From Desulfobacterales bacterium (GTDB taxonomy: Bacteria; Desulfobacterota; Desulfobacteria; Desulfobacterales; JAHEIW01): a DNA stretch of 25,185 bases. Where the stretch lies: contig JAQYWI010000062.1 of assembly GCA_030145015.1 (NCBI GenBank), positions 1-25,185 of the forward strand, read 5' to 3'. The notes below the pieces were generated by a model, which was not told where the DNA came from, made no database searches, and worked only from the letters and a program-made list of their open reading frames with translations. Numbering within the stretch: the stretch's first letter is position 1; every line of letters begins with the position of its first letter. Below are positions 8,263 through 16,564 of this stretch, in pieces. The position numbers and the translations under genes are program-made.

Positions 8263-9104
8263 CGCGAAACCACCTTTTGCCAGGCAGCGCGCGCAATTCC
8301 TGCGAGACCGCCCGGACTGAAACGCATGACCACGACAAGAAGCGCACCGAAAATCAACAATTTAAAATCGTTTACGAATCGGAATACTTCGGGCATTAGC
8401 GTCAAAATGACAGCGGCCAGTAACACCCCCCAATTGGATCCGATACCGCCGATAACCACCATCGCCAATATCATAATCGACGTCGGGAAGTCGAAGGCGT
8501 CGGGAACAATGATGCGCGTGAAACAGGCGTACAGACCTCCTGCGATCCCGGCGATGAAAGTGCCGATTGCAAAAGCAGCCAGCTTGTAACGCATGACGTC
8601 GATGCCGACCGTGCGAGCTGTGTCTTCGTCATCGGCCACGGCGTTGAATGTGAGTCCCATCCAACTGCGTTTTATGTGAACACACAGACCGATGGCCAAA
8701 ACGGCGAGGATGACGGTTAAAAACATAAAAGCAACATCACTGAGTCCGGAAGCGGGTATATTCGACACGCCGAGTTCGGCCCCGAGCCATTCCTGCTTGC
8801 GAACGAAACCGAGGAATAAAAATCCCACTCCCATTGTTGTTATGGCAAGGAAGTCGTGGCGCACGCGCAGGGACAGCAAGCCTACGCCTGCCCCCAAAAC
8901 TCCCGCCATTATCCCGCCGGCGAACAGGGCCAGCGGAAAGGACACGCTTTTTACTGCGAGCAGTGCGTAAGTATAGGCGCCGATACCAAAAAAAGCGGCA
9001 TGTCCCAGACTTACCTGACCGCAAAATCCGGTAATCAGGTTCAAGCTTATCGCCAGCAGTACGTTGGTAGCGATCACGGTTAATAAGGTGATTTCGTATC
9101 CCAT
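8259..9104 (-). CDS. livM: Branched-chain-type ABC importer, permease LivM
   Basis: A 281-residue inner-membrane permease with about eight hydrophobic segments. It carries the family hallmark GFCGQVSLGHAAFFGIGAY near residues 26-44 and the C-terminal signature VIGGIGSNWG (about 217-226). The length is at the short end for LivM but the core is complete. The upstream livH stop lies 25 bp away, and no strong Shine-Dalgarno is seen, which fits coupled translation. With LivH it forms the translocation channel. Confidence 0.92.
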   Translation of the reverse strand: MGYEITLLTVIATNVLLAISLNLITGFCGQVSLGHAAFFGIGAYTYALLAVKSVSFPLALFAGGIMAGVLGAGVGLLSLRVRHDFLAITTMGVGFLFLGFVRKQEWLGAELGVSNIPASGLSDVAFMFLTVILAVLAIGLCVHIKRSWMGLTFNAVADDEDTARTVGIDVMRYKLAAFAIGTFIAGIAGGLYACFTRIIVPDAFDFPTSIMILAMVVIGGIGSNWGVLLAAVILTLMPEVFRFVNDFKLLIFGALLVVVMRFSPGGLAGIARAAWQKVVSR

Positions 9105-9129
9105 AGGAGAACGCTTATCTCAAATTTCG

Positions 9130-9993
9130 TCAGGCCCGTTTCCCCAGGAGCCCCTGGGGGCGTATCATCAAAACCACGATCAGGAACAGAAAGGCGATGG
9201 CGTCGCGATCGAGGATATGACCAATAAATATCGTACCGAATGCTTCGATAATGCCAAGTCCGAAACTGGCAATCAACGTGCCGCGCACGCTTCCGAGGCC
9301 GCCGAGGACGATAATCGCCAGAGTCTTGTAACTGACCACAAATCCCATGGTCGGCTCCACAAGGTTATTCAAAACACCCACCATAACACCTGCGACTGCG
9401 GCCAGGATCGATCCGATCAGAAAATTGAAGTATCGGACTTTTATGGGGTCAACGCCGAAACTGGCTGCCATTTCGGGTTCGGAAACCGTTGCGCGCCAGG
9501 CGACACCGATCCGGGTGCGGCTGATGAAGATGGCGAATCCTGACAGGAAAAGGACGGAAATAGCGACCATTGCGATCTGAACGGCACTGAGCGATATCCC
9601 CGCCATATTGAATGTAGCTGACATGGGGGGATTGGTGTAAGTCTCGCCATAGGGACCGAAGATCAGGCGGTAGGCATCTTCCATGAGGATGAAAAGGCCG
9701 ATAGAGGCAATCAGTGGTACGACCGGCGATTTATCTAAAAGCGGTTGATAGATAAAACGGTAAATCGCAATCCCGAGCAGGCCGCCAAGCGGAACCGCCA
9801 AAAGGAAACCCAGAACGAAGCTTCCGGTTGCGTTCGTCACAAACACACCCACAAAGGCACCCAGGACGAAAACGCCTGCATGGGCCACGTGCAATACGCG
9901 CAGCAGTCCATAGATCAGGGTGAGGCCGATTGCCATCAGGGCATACATGCTGCCGTCGATCAGGCCGAGAGTTAAAAGTTCAACATAGTACAT
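9130..9993 (-). CDS. livH: Branched-chain-type ABC importer, permease LivH
   Basis: A 287-residue permease with about eight membrane segments. The N-terminus LLTLGLIDGSMYALMAIGL and the signature VLGGLGSVRGTLI (about 231-243) are typical of LivH. GAAGGTGG lies upstream of the ATG. It is separated from livK by 170 bp containing a strong stem-loop that may lower expression of the membrane and ATPase genes relative to the binding protein. Confidence 0.93.
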   Translation of the reverse strand: MYYVELLTLGLIDGSMYALMAIGLTLIYGLLRVLHVAHAGVFVLGAFVGVFVTNATGSFVLGFLLAVPLGGLLGIAIYRFIYQPLLDKSPVVPLIASIGLFILMEDAYRLIFGPYGETYTNPPMSATFNMAGISLSAVQIAMVAISVLFLSGFAIFISRTRIGVAWRATVSEPEMAASFGVDPIKVRYFNFLIGSILAAVAGVMVGVLNNLVEPTMGFVVSYKTLAIIVLGGLGSVRGTLIASFGLGIIEAFGTIFIGHILDRDAIAFLFLIVVLMIRPQGLLGKRA

Positions 9994-10050
9994 TTACTAG
10001 AACCACCTTCACATTTTGACTCAGTGCCCTGCTTTAAATTCGGCCAACAA

Positions 10051-10084
10051 AGGGGCGACCCGTTTGTAGAAACGGGTTGCCCCT
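10051..10084 (-). terminator. Intra-operon stem-loop between livK and livH
   Basis: Arms 10051-10065 and 10070-10084 are complementary over 15 bp with one mismatch (an A opposite C on the transcribed strand) around a 4-nt loop. A short U-containing stretch follows on the transcribed strand. There is no long U run, so partial termination or 3-prime-end protection of the livK message is more likely than full termination. Such hairpins after the binding-protein gene are common in ABC operons. Confidence 0.6.
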
Positions 10085-10163
10085 TGGCAACTTTGAGAGG
10101 GGCTGGGAATCGAAGTTTCAAGGTATCCTATCAAATACCCTGCGAGAGGTCTTTGCCTTTTAA

Positions 10164-11330
10164 CTATTTTTGAGGTGGAGCGAGCAGTACGGGATCGTCG
10201 ATCACGGCATAGTGGTGCCAGTTACCGTCTCTAACGACCTGAACCTGAATGGCCTTCCTCACTTCACCCAATTCGTTAAAATTGATCACTCCGGTGGACA
10301 CGACAAGGTTCTTGGTTGCGGCAATCGCATCCCGGATTTTAGCCGGATCCATCGCCCCGGCCCTCTGGATCGCATCGGCTGCAACCAGGAAGGCGGTATG
10401 CACCGAAGCAGCGACCATATCGGTCTTGAAGCCGGCTTTCTTTTCGAATTCACGGATGAAGTCCTGGGTTTCCTTGGTCTTTGAATCCCGATCAAGGGAG
10501 GACGTGATGACAACACCTTCCGCGGCTCCCTTGGCGATCTTGATGAAGTGTTGCGAATCATATCCTTCCTGACCGATAACCGGTGTTTTCACGCCTGCCG
10601 CACGAAGCTGACTGACCAGCGGGCCGGCGGTGAAGAAATATCCGGAGGCATAGATGGCATCTGGATTGTCCTTTTTTACACTGGCAATAATGGGACCGAA
10701 CTGCCGATCGCTGATTTTGTAGCTATATTCGCTGATGATCTCGATGCCGAACTGCGGTGCTGCTTGCTTGAAACCTTTAGCCAGGGCTGCCCCGAAATCA
10801 TTGGCAAGGTTGATTAAGGTTACCCGTTTTTTGCCCATGACTTCGCCAACCAGTTTAGCGCCCCCGCGTCCCTGAACCTCGCCCATAAACGACGTGCGAA
10901 ACACGTAATTGCCGGCACGGGTGATGTCGGGATGAATGGCATAGGCTGAAATGTATGGAATTTTGGCCTCCTGGAATACGCCGGCTGCAGCGCGGGTCGG
11001 TCCCGAATAACTTCCTGAGATGGCGATTTTGACCTTATCCTGCTCGAGCAGCTTCTTGGCGATGGGAACGGCCTGATTGGCCTTGGCCTGATCGTCGTAA
11101 ATCACCATCGAGACCTTCTCTCCATTGATTCCGCCTTTCGCATTGATCTGCTCTAATGCCAACTCAGCGCCAATCTTTGCGGATTTACCATCTCCGGCCG
11201 CGAACCCCGTAAGCGGCGCATTGAATCCGATTATGATTTCTGCCGAAGCGCCTGTTGTCAAAAACAGGAATGCCGCTAAAAACAACCCTAAACTGAATGC
11301 CCTGCGGAACTTACTCATCGTTATACACAT
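10164..11330 (-). CDS. livK: Periplasmic substrate-binding protein of the Liv-type importer
   Basis: A 388-residue protein with a Sec signal peptide (positive KFRR, hydrophobic core 11-26, likely cleavage after GASA at 30). The mature part begins IIIGFNAPLTG and has the two-lobed Peripla_BP_6 architecture (KIGAELALEQINAKGGING, SYSGPTRAAAGVFQEAKIPYIS). AGGAGG 8 bp before the ATG at 11330 fixes the start, although an in-frame ATG at 11318 is closer to the positive charges. It captures the ligand for LivHMGF. It follows hutI on the same strand after 156 bp, so import of a histidine/urocanate-like compound is plausible. Liv-type binding proteins also take amides, branched amino acids and aromatic acids, so the ligand is unproven. 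Confidence 0.92.
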   Translation of the reverse strand: MCITMSKFRRAFSLGLFLAAFLFLTTGASAEIIIGFNAPLTGFAAGDGKSAKIGAELALEQINAKGGINGEKVSMVIYDDQAKANQAVPIAKKLLEQDKVKIAISGSYSGPTRAAAGVFQEAKIPYISAYAIHPDITRAGNYVFRTSFMGEVQGRGGAKLVGEVMGKKRVTLINLANDFGAALAKGFKQAAPQFGIEIISEYSYKISDRQFGPIIASVKKDNPDAIYASGYFFTAGPLVSQLRAAGVKTPVIGQEGYDSQHFIKIAKGAAEGVVITSSLDRDSKTKETQDFIREFEKKAGFKTDMVAASVHTAFLVAADAIQRAGAMDPAKIRDAIAATKNLVVSTGVINFNELGEVRKAIQVQVVRDGNWHHYAVIDDPVLLAPPQK

Positions 11331-11432
11331 AACCGTATCCTCCTTATTCTCCTGCGGTTAATCTCAAACCGAGGCCCTCATTCCGACTCGCTTTTATGGA
11401 TCCGCCCGGGTAAATGAAGCACCTCGACCTTG

Positions 11433-11451
11433 CCATGCGCTTAACGCATGG
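11433..11451. promoter_or_regulatory. Perfect 7-bp inverted repeat upstream of livK
   Basis: CCATGCG, CTTAA, CGCATGG lies in the 156-bp gap between hutI and livK. No U tract follows on the minus strand, so it is not a clear terminator; an operator or an mRNA stem-loop after hutI are the options. Confidence 0.4.
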
Positions 11452-11486
11452 TCACCGATGAAAGGGTGTTTTAATTGTTTTTGAAC

Positions 11487-12830
11487 TCAGCGACCACCGA
11501 CCGAATCGCTTGGGTTCCGAAGTGCATTTTCAACAGCCCGGCCCTGTCTGGCAACCACCTGACCGTTGATGATAACGGTGTCGACTAAGTTCACTCCGAA
11601 ACGATTGATAACCATTCCATGTTCGGGGACCGACCAGACGACAATGTCGGCCCTTTTTCCAGCCTCCAGACTACCACGATCGTGGCTGCGGTCAAGTGCT
11701 TTTGCTGCATTGATCGTACACATGTGCCAAATCTCCGCGTAACTAAGGCGATATAATCTTGCCGCCAACCACATGACTTCCTGCATCGACGGAGTCGGAC
11801 AAGTTCCCGGATTGTAGTCCGTTGATAACGCGATGCAACCACCGGCATTGATAGCTCTGCGCAAGACCAGCGGCATGAACGGTTTTTCGGCGTCCTGGAT
11901 ATCCATGCCGACTACCCTGGGGGTCATTTCCATCATATGGTGGGTGACACCGGGCAGGAATGTCGCTACAGTTCCCGCTGCCGCCATAGCTGCAAAACCT
12001 TTATCGGTTGTGTAGTCAAGGTGGTCGGCACTTACGGCCTCCAGCTTTGCTGCGGTCAGCGCGCCGGAACATTCTCCGGTCTGGTCGGCATGCACCCGCA
12101 TGCGCATTCCGAGGTCGCGTGCGACGGAACCGATTCGGATGCATTCGTTTGGCGTGAAACCCACGGGATCGCAACAGACATCACAATATTCAGCTTCGGC
12201 CACCACGTCCGGAAGCATTTCAACGATCAGCTCGACGTAATCATCTCGCCGGTCGTCGTATTCAGAGGGAAGCACGTGGGCTCCCATGAATGTGGGCACC
12301 ACCTCAATGGCATGTTCGAGACCGGCGGTCAGTCTCATTAAGCGCTTCTCGCTCTCCATGGAGAGGCCGTAGCCTGTTTTGGCCTCAACTGTGGTAGTTC
12401 CATGAACCGCCATCACATCTAAATCCTTTAGGGCCTGGGTCACGAGGGTCTCTTCGTCAGCGGACCGGGTTTGAGCAACCGTATACCTGATGCCGCTTTC
12501 GAGATTCGCGGAACTGGGTCTGCCGGTGACCTTGCTTTGGTACTCTTCGTGGCGTGAGCCGGCGTATATAAGATGGGTATGGGGATCGACCAAACCGGGA
12601 CTGACGAGGCATCCGCTGCAATCGATGACTTGCCGGCCGCTGTATTGCTCGGTGATCGTCGCAGATTTTCCCACAGCGACGATGCGGCCGGCATCCACCG
12701 CCAAAGCGCCGCCTTGAATGCATTCCAGGCCATCCAAATCGGGGCCGCTGACTCCCTCGACAGGACCTTTAGAGGTGATCAGTTCATGCGCATTCTTAAG
12801 GATAAGGTCGACATCTTTTCGAGCTCCCAT
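11487..12830 (-). CDS. hutI: Imidazolonepropionase (HutI-like)
   Basis: A 447-residue amidohydrolase that should open 4-imidazolone-5-propionate to N-formimino-glutamate. Family motifs are present: DPHTH (His84, His86), AGSRHEEY with Arg93, KTGYG (151-155), GAH (His185), VHADQ (His247), SADH (His270) and STDYNPGT with Asp338. HutI is usually about 400-410 residues. The extra length is partly an insertion of roughly 18 residues after LPGVTHHMMEM (about 303-322), where common HutI has FFLRE, and partly a longer N-terminus. The usual AGGGI motif is ESGIR here. GGGAG precedes the ATG. It heads the minus-strand unit hutI-livKHMGF and is divergent from the IclR gene. An altered, related imidazolone substrate is possible. 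Confidence 0.88.
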   Translation of the reverse strand: MGARKDVDLILKNAHELITSKGPVEGVSGPDLDGLECIQGGALAVDAGRIVAVGKSATITEQYSGRQVIDCSGCLVSPGLVDPHTHLIYAGSRHEEYQSKVTGRPSSANLESGIRYTVAQTRSADEETLVTQALKDLDVMAVHGTTTVEAKTGYGLSMESEKRLMRLTAGLEHAIEVVPTFMGAHVLPSEYDDRRDDYVELIVEMLPDVVAEAEYCDVCCDPVGFTPNECIRIGSVARDLGMRMRVHADQTGECSGALTAAKLEAVSADHLDYTTDKGFAAMAAAGTVATFLPGVTHHMMEMTPRVVGMDIQDAEKPFMPLVLRRAINAGGCIALSTDYNPGTCPTPSMQEVMWLAARLYRLSYAEIWHMCTINAAKALDRSHDRGSLEAGKRADIVVWSVPEHGMVINRFGVNLVDTVIINGQVVARQGRAVENALRNPSDSVGGR

Positions 12831-12867
12831 GCGGTTTCTCCCGGTGCAAAAATTGGTTTAATAATTC

Positions 12868-12927
12868 TTGACGAGCCGTCGGGTTTAATTGTATGTTTCC
12901 ATCACACGGAATCAGCTACCATACAAT
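12868..12927. promoter_or_regulatory. Divergent hutI/iclR control region with operator-like inverted repeat
   Basis: ATTGTATG (12888-12895) and CATACAAT (12920-12927) are perfect 8-bp inverted arms with centres 32 bp apart; inside them is TTCC-N7-GGAA. On the plus strand TTGACG (12868-12873) with TATGTT at 12892-12897 could be a -35/-10 pair, so the left arm would overlap the -10. Closer to iclR, GTTTC-N9-GAAAC (about 13028-13046) is a second symmetric site. The region is the natural target of the adjacent IclR protein; binding is inferred. Confidence 0.5.
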
Positions 12928-13057
12928 GGAAGATCATTCAACGCTTATTTTAATTTTTCTTATAGATTTTTTCGACCCAAAAATAAACCCAAAACGCTTG
13001 TCGGGGTAACTATTAGACGAATAACAGTTTCCACTTTTCAGAAACGAAAACCACGAT

Positions 13058-13741
13058 ATGGAAAAAGAAAACAATCCGGGCGCCATTCGCGCCATCCAGC
13101 GCGCGTTTGCAATCCTCTCTTGTTTCGGCTCCGAGAATTCCAGTGCGACGCTGACCGAATTGGCGCGGCAGACCGATCTGCCGACAACGACCGTTACGCG
13201 TGTTTTATCAACTCTGAAATCGATCCACTACGTTCGTCGTCAGAAGGACGGGCGCTATGCGGTCGGCTCCCAGCTGGTTCGCCTGGCACTTACAGCGCTC
13301 CAAAGTATTCGTCTTTACGATATTGCATCAGTCTATTTAGAAAGACTCTCCCAAGAAACGGGTGAGACCGCAAATCTGGCGATTCGAGATGAAAATGGAC
13401 AGGCATTCTATGTACACCATGTACCAAGCCGGCAGGCGATTCGGCACGAATCCTGGCTGGGGAAAAAGCTTCCATCGAAAGGGTCGGTTAATGTGGCAGC
13501 ATTAAGGGGAGAGGTGGGAATAGAAGGTTTTGTATCATCACGCAAGACGATTGAAAAGGATGTTACGGCAATCGCGGCTCCGGTTTTCGGACCGGACCGA
13601 AGTATCCAGGGGTCATTCTGCGTCACGGGCCCGTCTTTTCGGATCAGCGACGAAGACATAAAAACCATTGGAAAGTGCGTCGTAAAGGCCGCCCGCGCGG
13701 CTTCGCTCGAGCTCGGCGCACCCTTAGACGATGACCGCTAA
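13058..13741 (+). CDS. IclR-family transcriptional regulator, short effector domain
   Basis: A 227-residue regulator with an N-terminal winged helix-turn-helix at about 9-70 (RAIQRAFAIL, TLTELARQTDLPTTTVTRVLSTL) and an IclR effector domain from about 75. The family is usually about 250 residues. The stretch between WLGKKLPSKGSVNVAAL and EKDVTAIAAPV (about 134-175) is shorter than usual and lacks the typical SGKALLA segment, so the ligand loop is reduced. The start has no strong Shine-Dalgarno. The gene lies 19 bp before a urocanase homologue and divergent from hutI, so it most likely controls both units in response to urocanate or a related acid (inference). Confidence 0.88.
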   Translation: MEKENNPGAIRAIQRAFAILSCFGSENSSATLTELARQTDLPTTTVTRVLSTLKSIHYVRRQKDGRYAVGSQLVRLALTALQSIRLYDIASVYLERLSQETGETANLAIRDENGQAFYVHHVPSRQAIRHESWLGKKLPSKGSVNVAALRGEVGIEGFVSSRKTIEKDVTAIAAPVFGPDRSIQGSFCVTGPSFRISDEDIKTIGKCVVKAARAASLELGAPLDDDR

Positions 13742-13760
13742 AAAAAGAAAGGATTTTTAA

Positions 13761-15392
13761 ATGAATCACGTCATAGAACCTGCTGTCGGCAACACGCTGC
13801 GCTGCAAGGGATGGCGCCAGGAAGGCATCCTGAGAATGCTTGAAAATACACTGGCCAACGCTGAATCCCCGGAAAAACTTATCGTCTATGGAAGTACCGG
13901 ACAGGCCGCTCGCAATTGGGAAAGCTATCATACTATTGTCAGTGCATTGAAACAGCTTGGCGATGATGAGACCCTGGCCGTTCAATCCGGAAAACCGGTC
14001 GCGATTTTCCGGACCTTCAACAACAGCCCGCGGGTGGTGCTCGCCAACAGCAATTTGGTGCCGCGCTATGCCACGCCCACAGAGTTTGAGAGACTGCGCC
14101 AGGCCGGCTTAATCATCCATGGGCAGTATACCGCCGCCTCCTGGGCGTACATCGGCAGCCAGGGAATTATGCAAGGCACTTATGAAACGTTCGGTGCCTG
14201 CGCCAAACGCTACTTCGACGGCGATCTTGCAGGTCGAATTGTCCTGACCGGGGGGCTGGGTGGGATGGGATCCGCACAAGCGCCGGCAGTGTCCATGAAC
14301 GGCGGTGTGGTCCTCGTCGTTGAAATCGATCCCAAACGCATCCAAAAGCGATTGCAGACAAAACATATCGACGAGAGCTACGACGACTTTCAAACCGCCT
14401 GGCGGCGGTGCCGGGAGGCTGCAGATGCCAGGGAACCGCTCGCTGTTGCGTTAAATGCCAACGCGGCGGACGTCATGGAAACCGTTGCGGCGTCCGGCGA
14501 TTTTCCCGACTGCATTACCGACCAGACTTCGGCCCACGATCTACTGCGCGGGTACATCCCCTCGGGACTAAGCGTCGAGCAGGCGGCCGTTTTGAGAGAA
14601 AAAGATCCCAATGCGTATCTACGCCGTTCGGAGGAAACCGTGGTGCGTCACCTGTCGGCGATGCTCAAGCTTCAGGAGCGGGGAATCGTCGCCTTCGAAT
14701 ACGGGAATAACCTTCGAGGAGCCGCTTTGGAGTGCGGCGTGGAAAACGCCTTCGATATGCCCGGATTTGTACCGCTTTTCATACGACCCAGCTTCGCGCG
14801 CGGACGGGGGCCGGTCCGATGGGTGCTGCTGTCCGGTAAGGTTGAGGATCAAGCTGTCGTCGACCAGGCGGCGCGCGACTTGTTCCCAAAAGACGAACTT
14901 TTACAGAAATGGTTGCAACTCGCACCGGAGCGGATTCCGCTGGAGGGGCTGCCCGCCCGCACCTGCTGGCTCGGATATGGCGACCGCAGAAAGATGGTGA
15001 CGCGTATTAACGAAATGGTTCATTCGGGTAAAATATCGGCGCCCGTCGCCATCACCCGCGACCATCTGGATTCCGGGGCCTGTGCATTCCCGCGACGTGA
15101 AAACGAAAAAATGCCGGATGGTTCCGATATGATCGCCGACTGGCCTTATCTGAATGCGTTGCTCAACACCTCGGCCGGAGCGGACCTGGTAGCCATCCAC
15201 CAAAACGGCGGCGATATCGGAGGTTCGGTTTCGGCGGGCATGACGGTCATCTGCGACGGAAGTGACGAAACTGCCGAACGCATTGCGCGCGTCTTTGATA
15301 CCGACCCGGGTATCGGCATTGTGCGCCACGCCGACGCCGGTGTCCCCGAAGCGGTCGAATTTCTGGCCACATCGGGAATCATGAGGCCCTGA
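13761..15392 (+). CDS. Second urocanase-family hydratase (HutU-like)
   Basis: A 543-residue urocanase homologue that should hydrate urocanate to imidazolonepropionate using tightly bound NAD. It keeps YIGSQGIMQGTYETF (130-144), LTGGLGGMG (162-170), TDQTSAHD (253-260), EYGNNLR (313-319) and DHLDSG (434-439). It departs from P. putida HutU at three points: YGG is YGS (43-45), the position of Cys410 is Ala346 in SFARGRGP, and HHGGGVG is HQNGGDI (480-486). AAAGGA precedes the ATG. With HutI and the downstream HutG-like enzyme it forms a histidine-type pathway. A hut role is more credible here than for the paralogue at 3493, but the changes leave a methylated or otherwise modified urocanate open. 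Confidence 0.85.
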   Translation: MNHVIEPAVGNTLRCKGWRQEGILRMLENTLANAESPEKLIVYGSTGQAARNWESYHTIVSALKQLGDDETLAVQSGKPVAIFRTFNNSPRVVLANSNLVPRYATPTEFERLRQAGLIIHGQYTAASWAYIGSQGIMQGTYETFGACAKRYFDGDLAGRIVLTGGLGGMGSAQAPAVSMNGGVVLVVEIDPKRIQKRLQTKHIDESYDDFQTAWRRCREAADAREPLAVALNANAADVMETVAASGDFPDCITDQTSAHDLLRGYIPSGLSVEQAAVLREKDPNAYLRRSEETVVRHLSAMLKLQERGIVAFEYGNNLRGAALECGVENAFDMPGFVPLFIRPSFARGRGPVRWVLLSGKVEDQAVVDQAARDLFPKDELLQKWLQLAPERIPLEGLPARTCWLGYGDRRKMVTRINEMVHSGKISAPVAITRDHLDSGACAFPRRENEKMPDGSDMIADWPYLNALLNTSAGADLVAIHQNGGDIGGSVSAGMTVICDGSDETAERIARVFDTDPGIGIVRHADAGVPEAVEFLATSGIMRP

Positions 15393-15410
15393 GGCCGCCA
15401 CAGGGCTTTA
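15386..15410 (+). other. Weak hairpin overlapping the urocanase stop
   Basis: GCCCTG (15386-15391) and CAGGGC (15401-15406) can form a 6-bp stem followed by TTTATT, overlapping the stop codon of the second urocanase. It lies before the next gene of the same operon, so at most it would be an attenuator. Confidence 0.25.
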
Positions 15411-15432
15411 TTAGACAGGAGAAGTTAATTCT

Positions 15433-16386
15433 ATGAACCTTCCGCTTGTACAAATTTCAGAGCAGGATTTTACGAGTTTTCTCAGAATTCCCATTGTTAC
15501 CGACCTTGCGACGCTCGAGGCCGACTTCGCCATTGTGGGTGTGCCGTTCGGCGTTCCTTACGATATGAAAGGCGTCGCCTCGGGGGCCTCGGAAGCGCCT
15601 ACGGCCATCAGGGAGTGCTCGGCACGCTATGGCCGATTTCTCAACCATTACGATTTCGATCTGGGAGGAGAATTCCTCAACGGGAGCGCCGCGCGGGTTG
15701 TCGATTGCGGGGACGTGCCGGCCGATCCAAGGGATCTCGCAGGCAACGCCGCCCGGGCCACCGCTGCGATTCGGTCCATTGTTGATCGCGGACCCGTCCC
15801 GATTGTCCTCGGCGGCGATGATTCCATCCCCGGCCTGGCATTGAAGGCCTTTGAAGGCGCTCACCCCATTCATGTACTCCAGATCGATGCCCATCTCGAT
15901 TTTCGCGACGAAGTCGATGGGATCCGTAATGGTTATTCGAGCCCGATGAGACGGGCCTCTGAAATGCCATGGGTGCAAAAAATCATTCACGTCGGTTTAC
16001 GCGGTGTGGGCAGTGCCCGCCCTACAGATGTTGCGGCTTCGAAAAAGGCCGGCAACACATTGATTACAGCCCGAGAAGTCCGCGAAAAGGGCGTCAAGCG
16101 CGTTCTGCGGGAATTTCCGGAAGCAGCCAATATTTTTATAACCATAGACTGTGACGGGCTCGACCCGTCAGTGATGCCGGGCACAAGCTGCCCGATGCCC
16201 GGCGGCCTTTCATTTCACGAGGTGGCCGATATCATTCAGGGACTGGCCCGTCGAGGCAAAGTCGTCGGGATGGATATCGCCGAGTATTTCCCTTCACTCG
16301 ATATTCAAAGGGTGACCGCCCTGGCGATCATGAGGCTCATCGTCATCTTGATGGGCACAATCGTGCGCGCACGCGGATTGGCTTAA
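15433..16386 (+). CDS. Ureohydrolase (arginase/agmatinase/formimidoylglutamase family)
   Basis: A 317-residue Mn-dependent ureohydrolase. Metal-site motifs are GGDDS (128-131, Asp130 where the family normally has His in GGDHS), DAHLDFRD (Asp152, His154, Asp156), TIDCDGLDPS (Asp239, Asp241) and DIAEYFP (Glu284). The usual SHGTPFRR loop is NGYSSPMRR (167-174). Following a urocanase and with hutI nearby, the best guess is formimidoylglutamase (HutG), giving glutamate and formamide. Agmatinase or guanidino-acid hydrolase are alternatives by sequence alone. The His-to-Asp change suggests altered metal affinity or substrate. GGAG lies 11 bp before the ATG. Confidence 0.82.
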   Translation: MNLPLVQISEQDFTSFLRIPIVTDLATLEADFAIVGVPFGVPYDMKGVASGASEAPTAIRECSARYGRFLNHYDFDLGGEFLNGSAARVVDCGDVPADPRDLAGNAARATAAIRSIVDRGPVPIVLGGDDSIPGLALKAFEGAHPIHVLQIDAHLDFRDEVDGIRNGYSSPMRRASEMPWVQKIIHVGLRGVGSARPTDVAASKKAGNTLITAREVREKGVKRVLREFPEAANIFITIDCDGLDPSVMPGTSCPMPGGLSFHEVADIIQGLARRGKVVGMDIAEYFPSLDIQRVTALAIMRLIVILMGTIVRARGLA

Positions 16387-16433
16387 CCCCGCAGGCAAAC
16401 CCAGTTAGCCTGAATTACCGCGCTTCGACTGGT

Positions 16434-16455
16434 TGTCGGCTGCATTCAGCCGACA
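16434..16455 (+). terminator. Stem-loop after the ureohydrolase gene
   Basis: A perfect 9-bp stem (16434-16442 with 16447-16455) around a CATT loop lies 48 bp after the stop. The tail is CATTTCCC, without a full U run, so termination is probable but not certain. The rest of the 213-bp gap up to 16599 is AT-rich with no gene seen. Confidence 0.5.
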
Positions 16456-16564
16456 CATTTCCCAAAATTGAATATTTCATTTGCCTATCCTAAATAAAAA
16501 TGTACCGGCTAAGTTTCAGGTATGGGCATAAAATATCAATGGGTTGTAAGATTTTATAGAAAAA

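Noticed and set aside
8326..9543. Several plus-strand open frames opposite livM and livH.
   Set aside because: They are antisense shadows of clear permease genes, with low-complexity Arg/Pro/Thr-rich products and no start signals.
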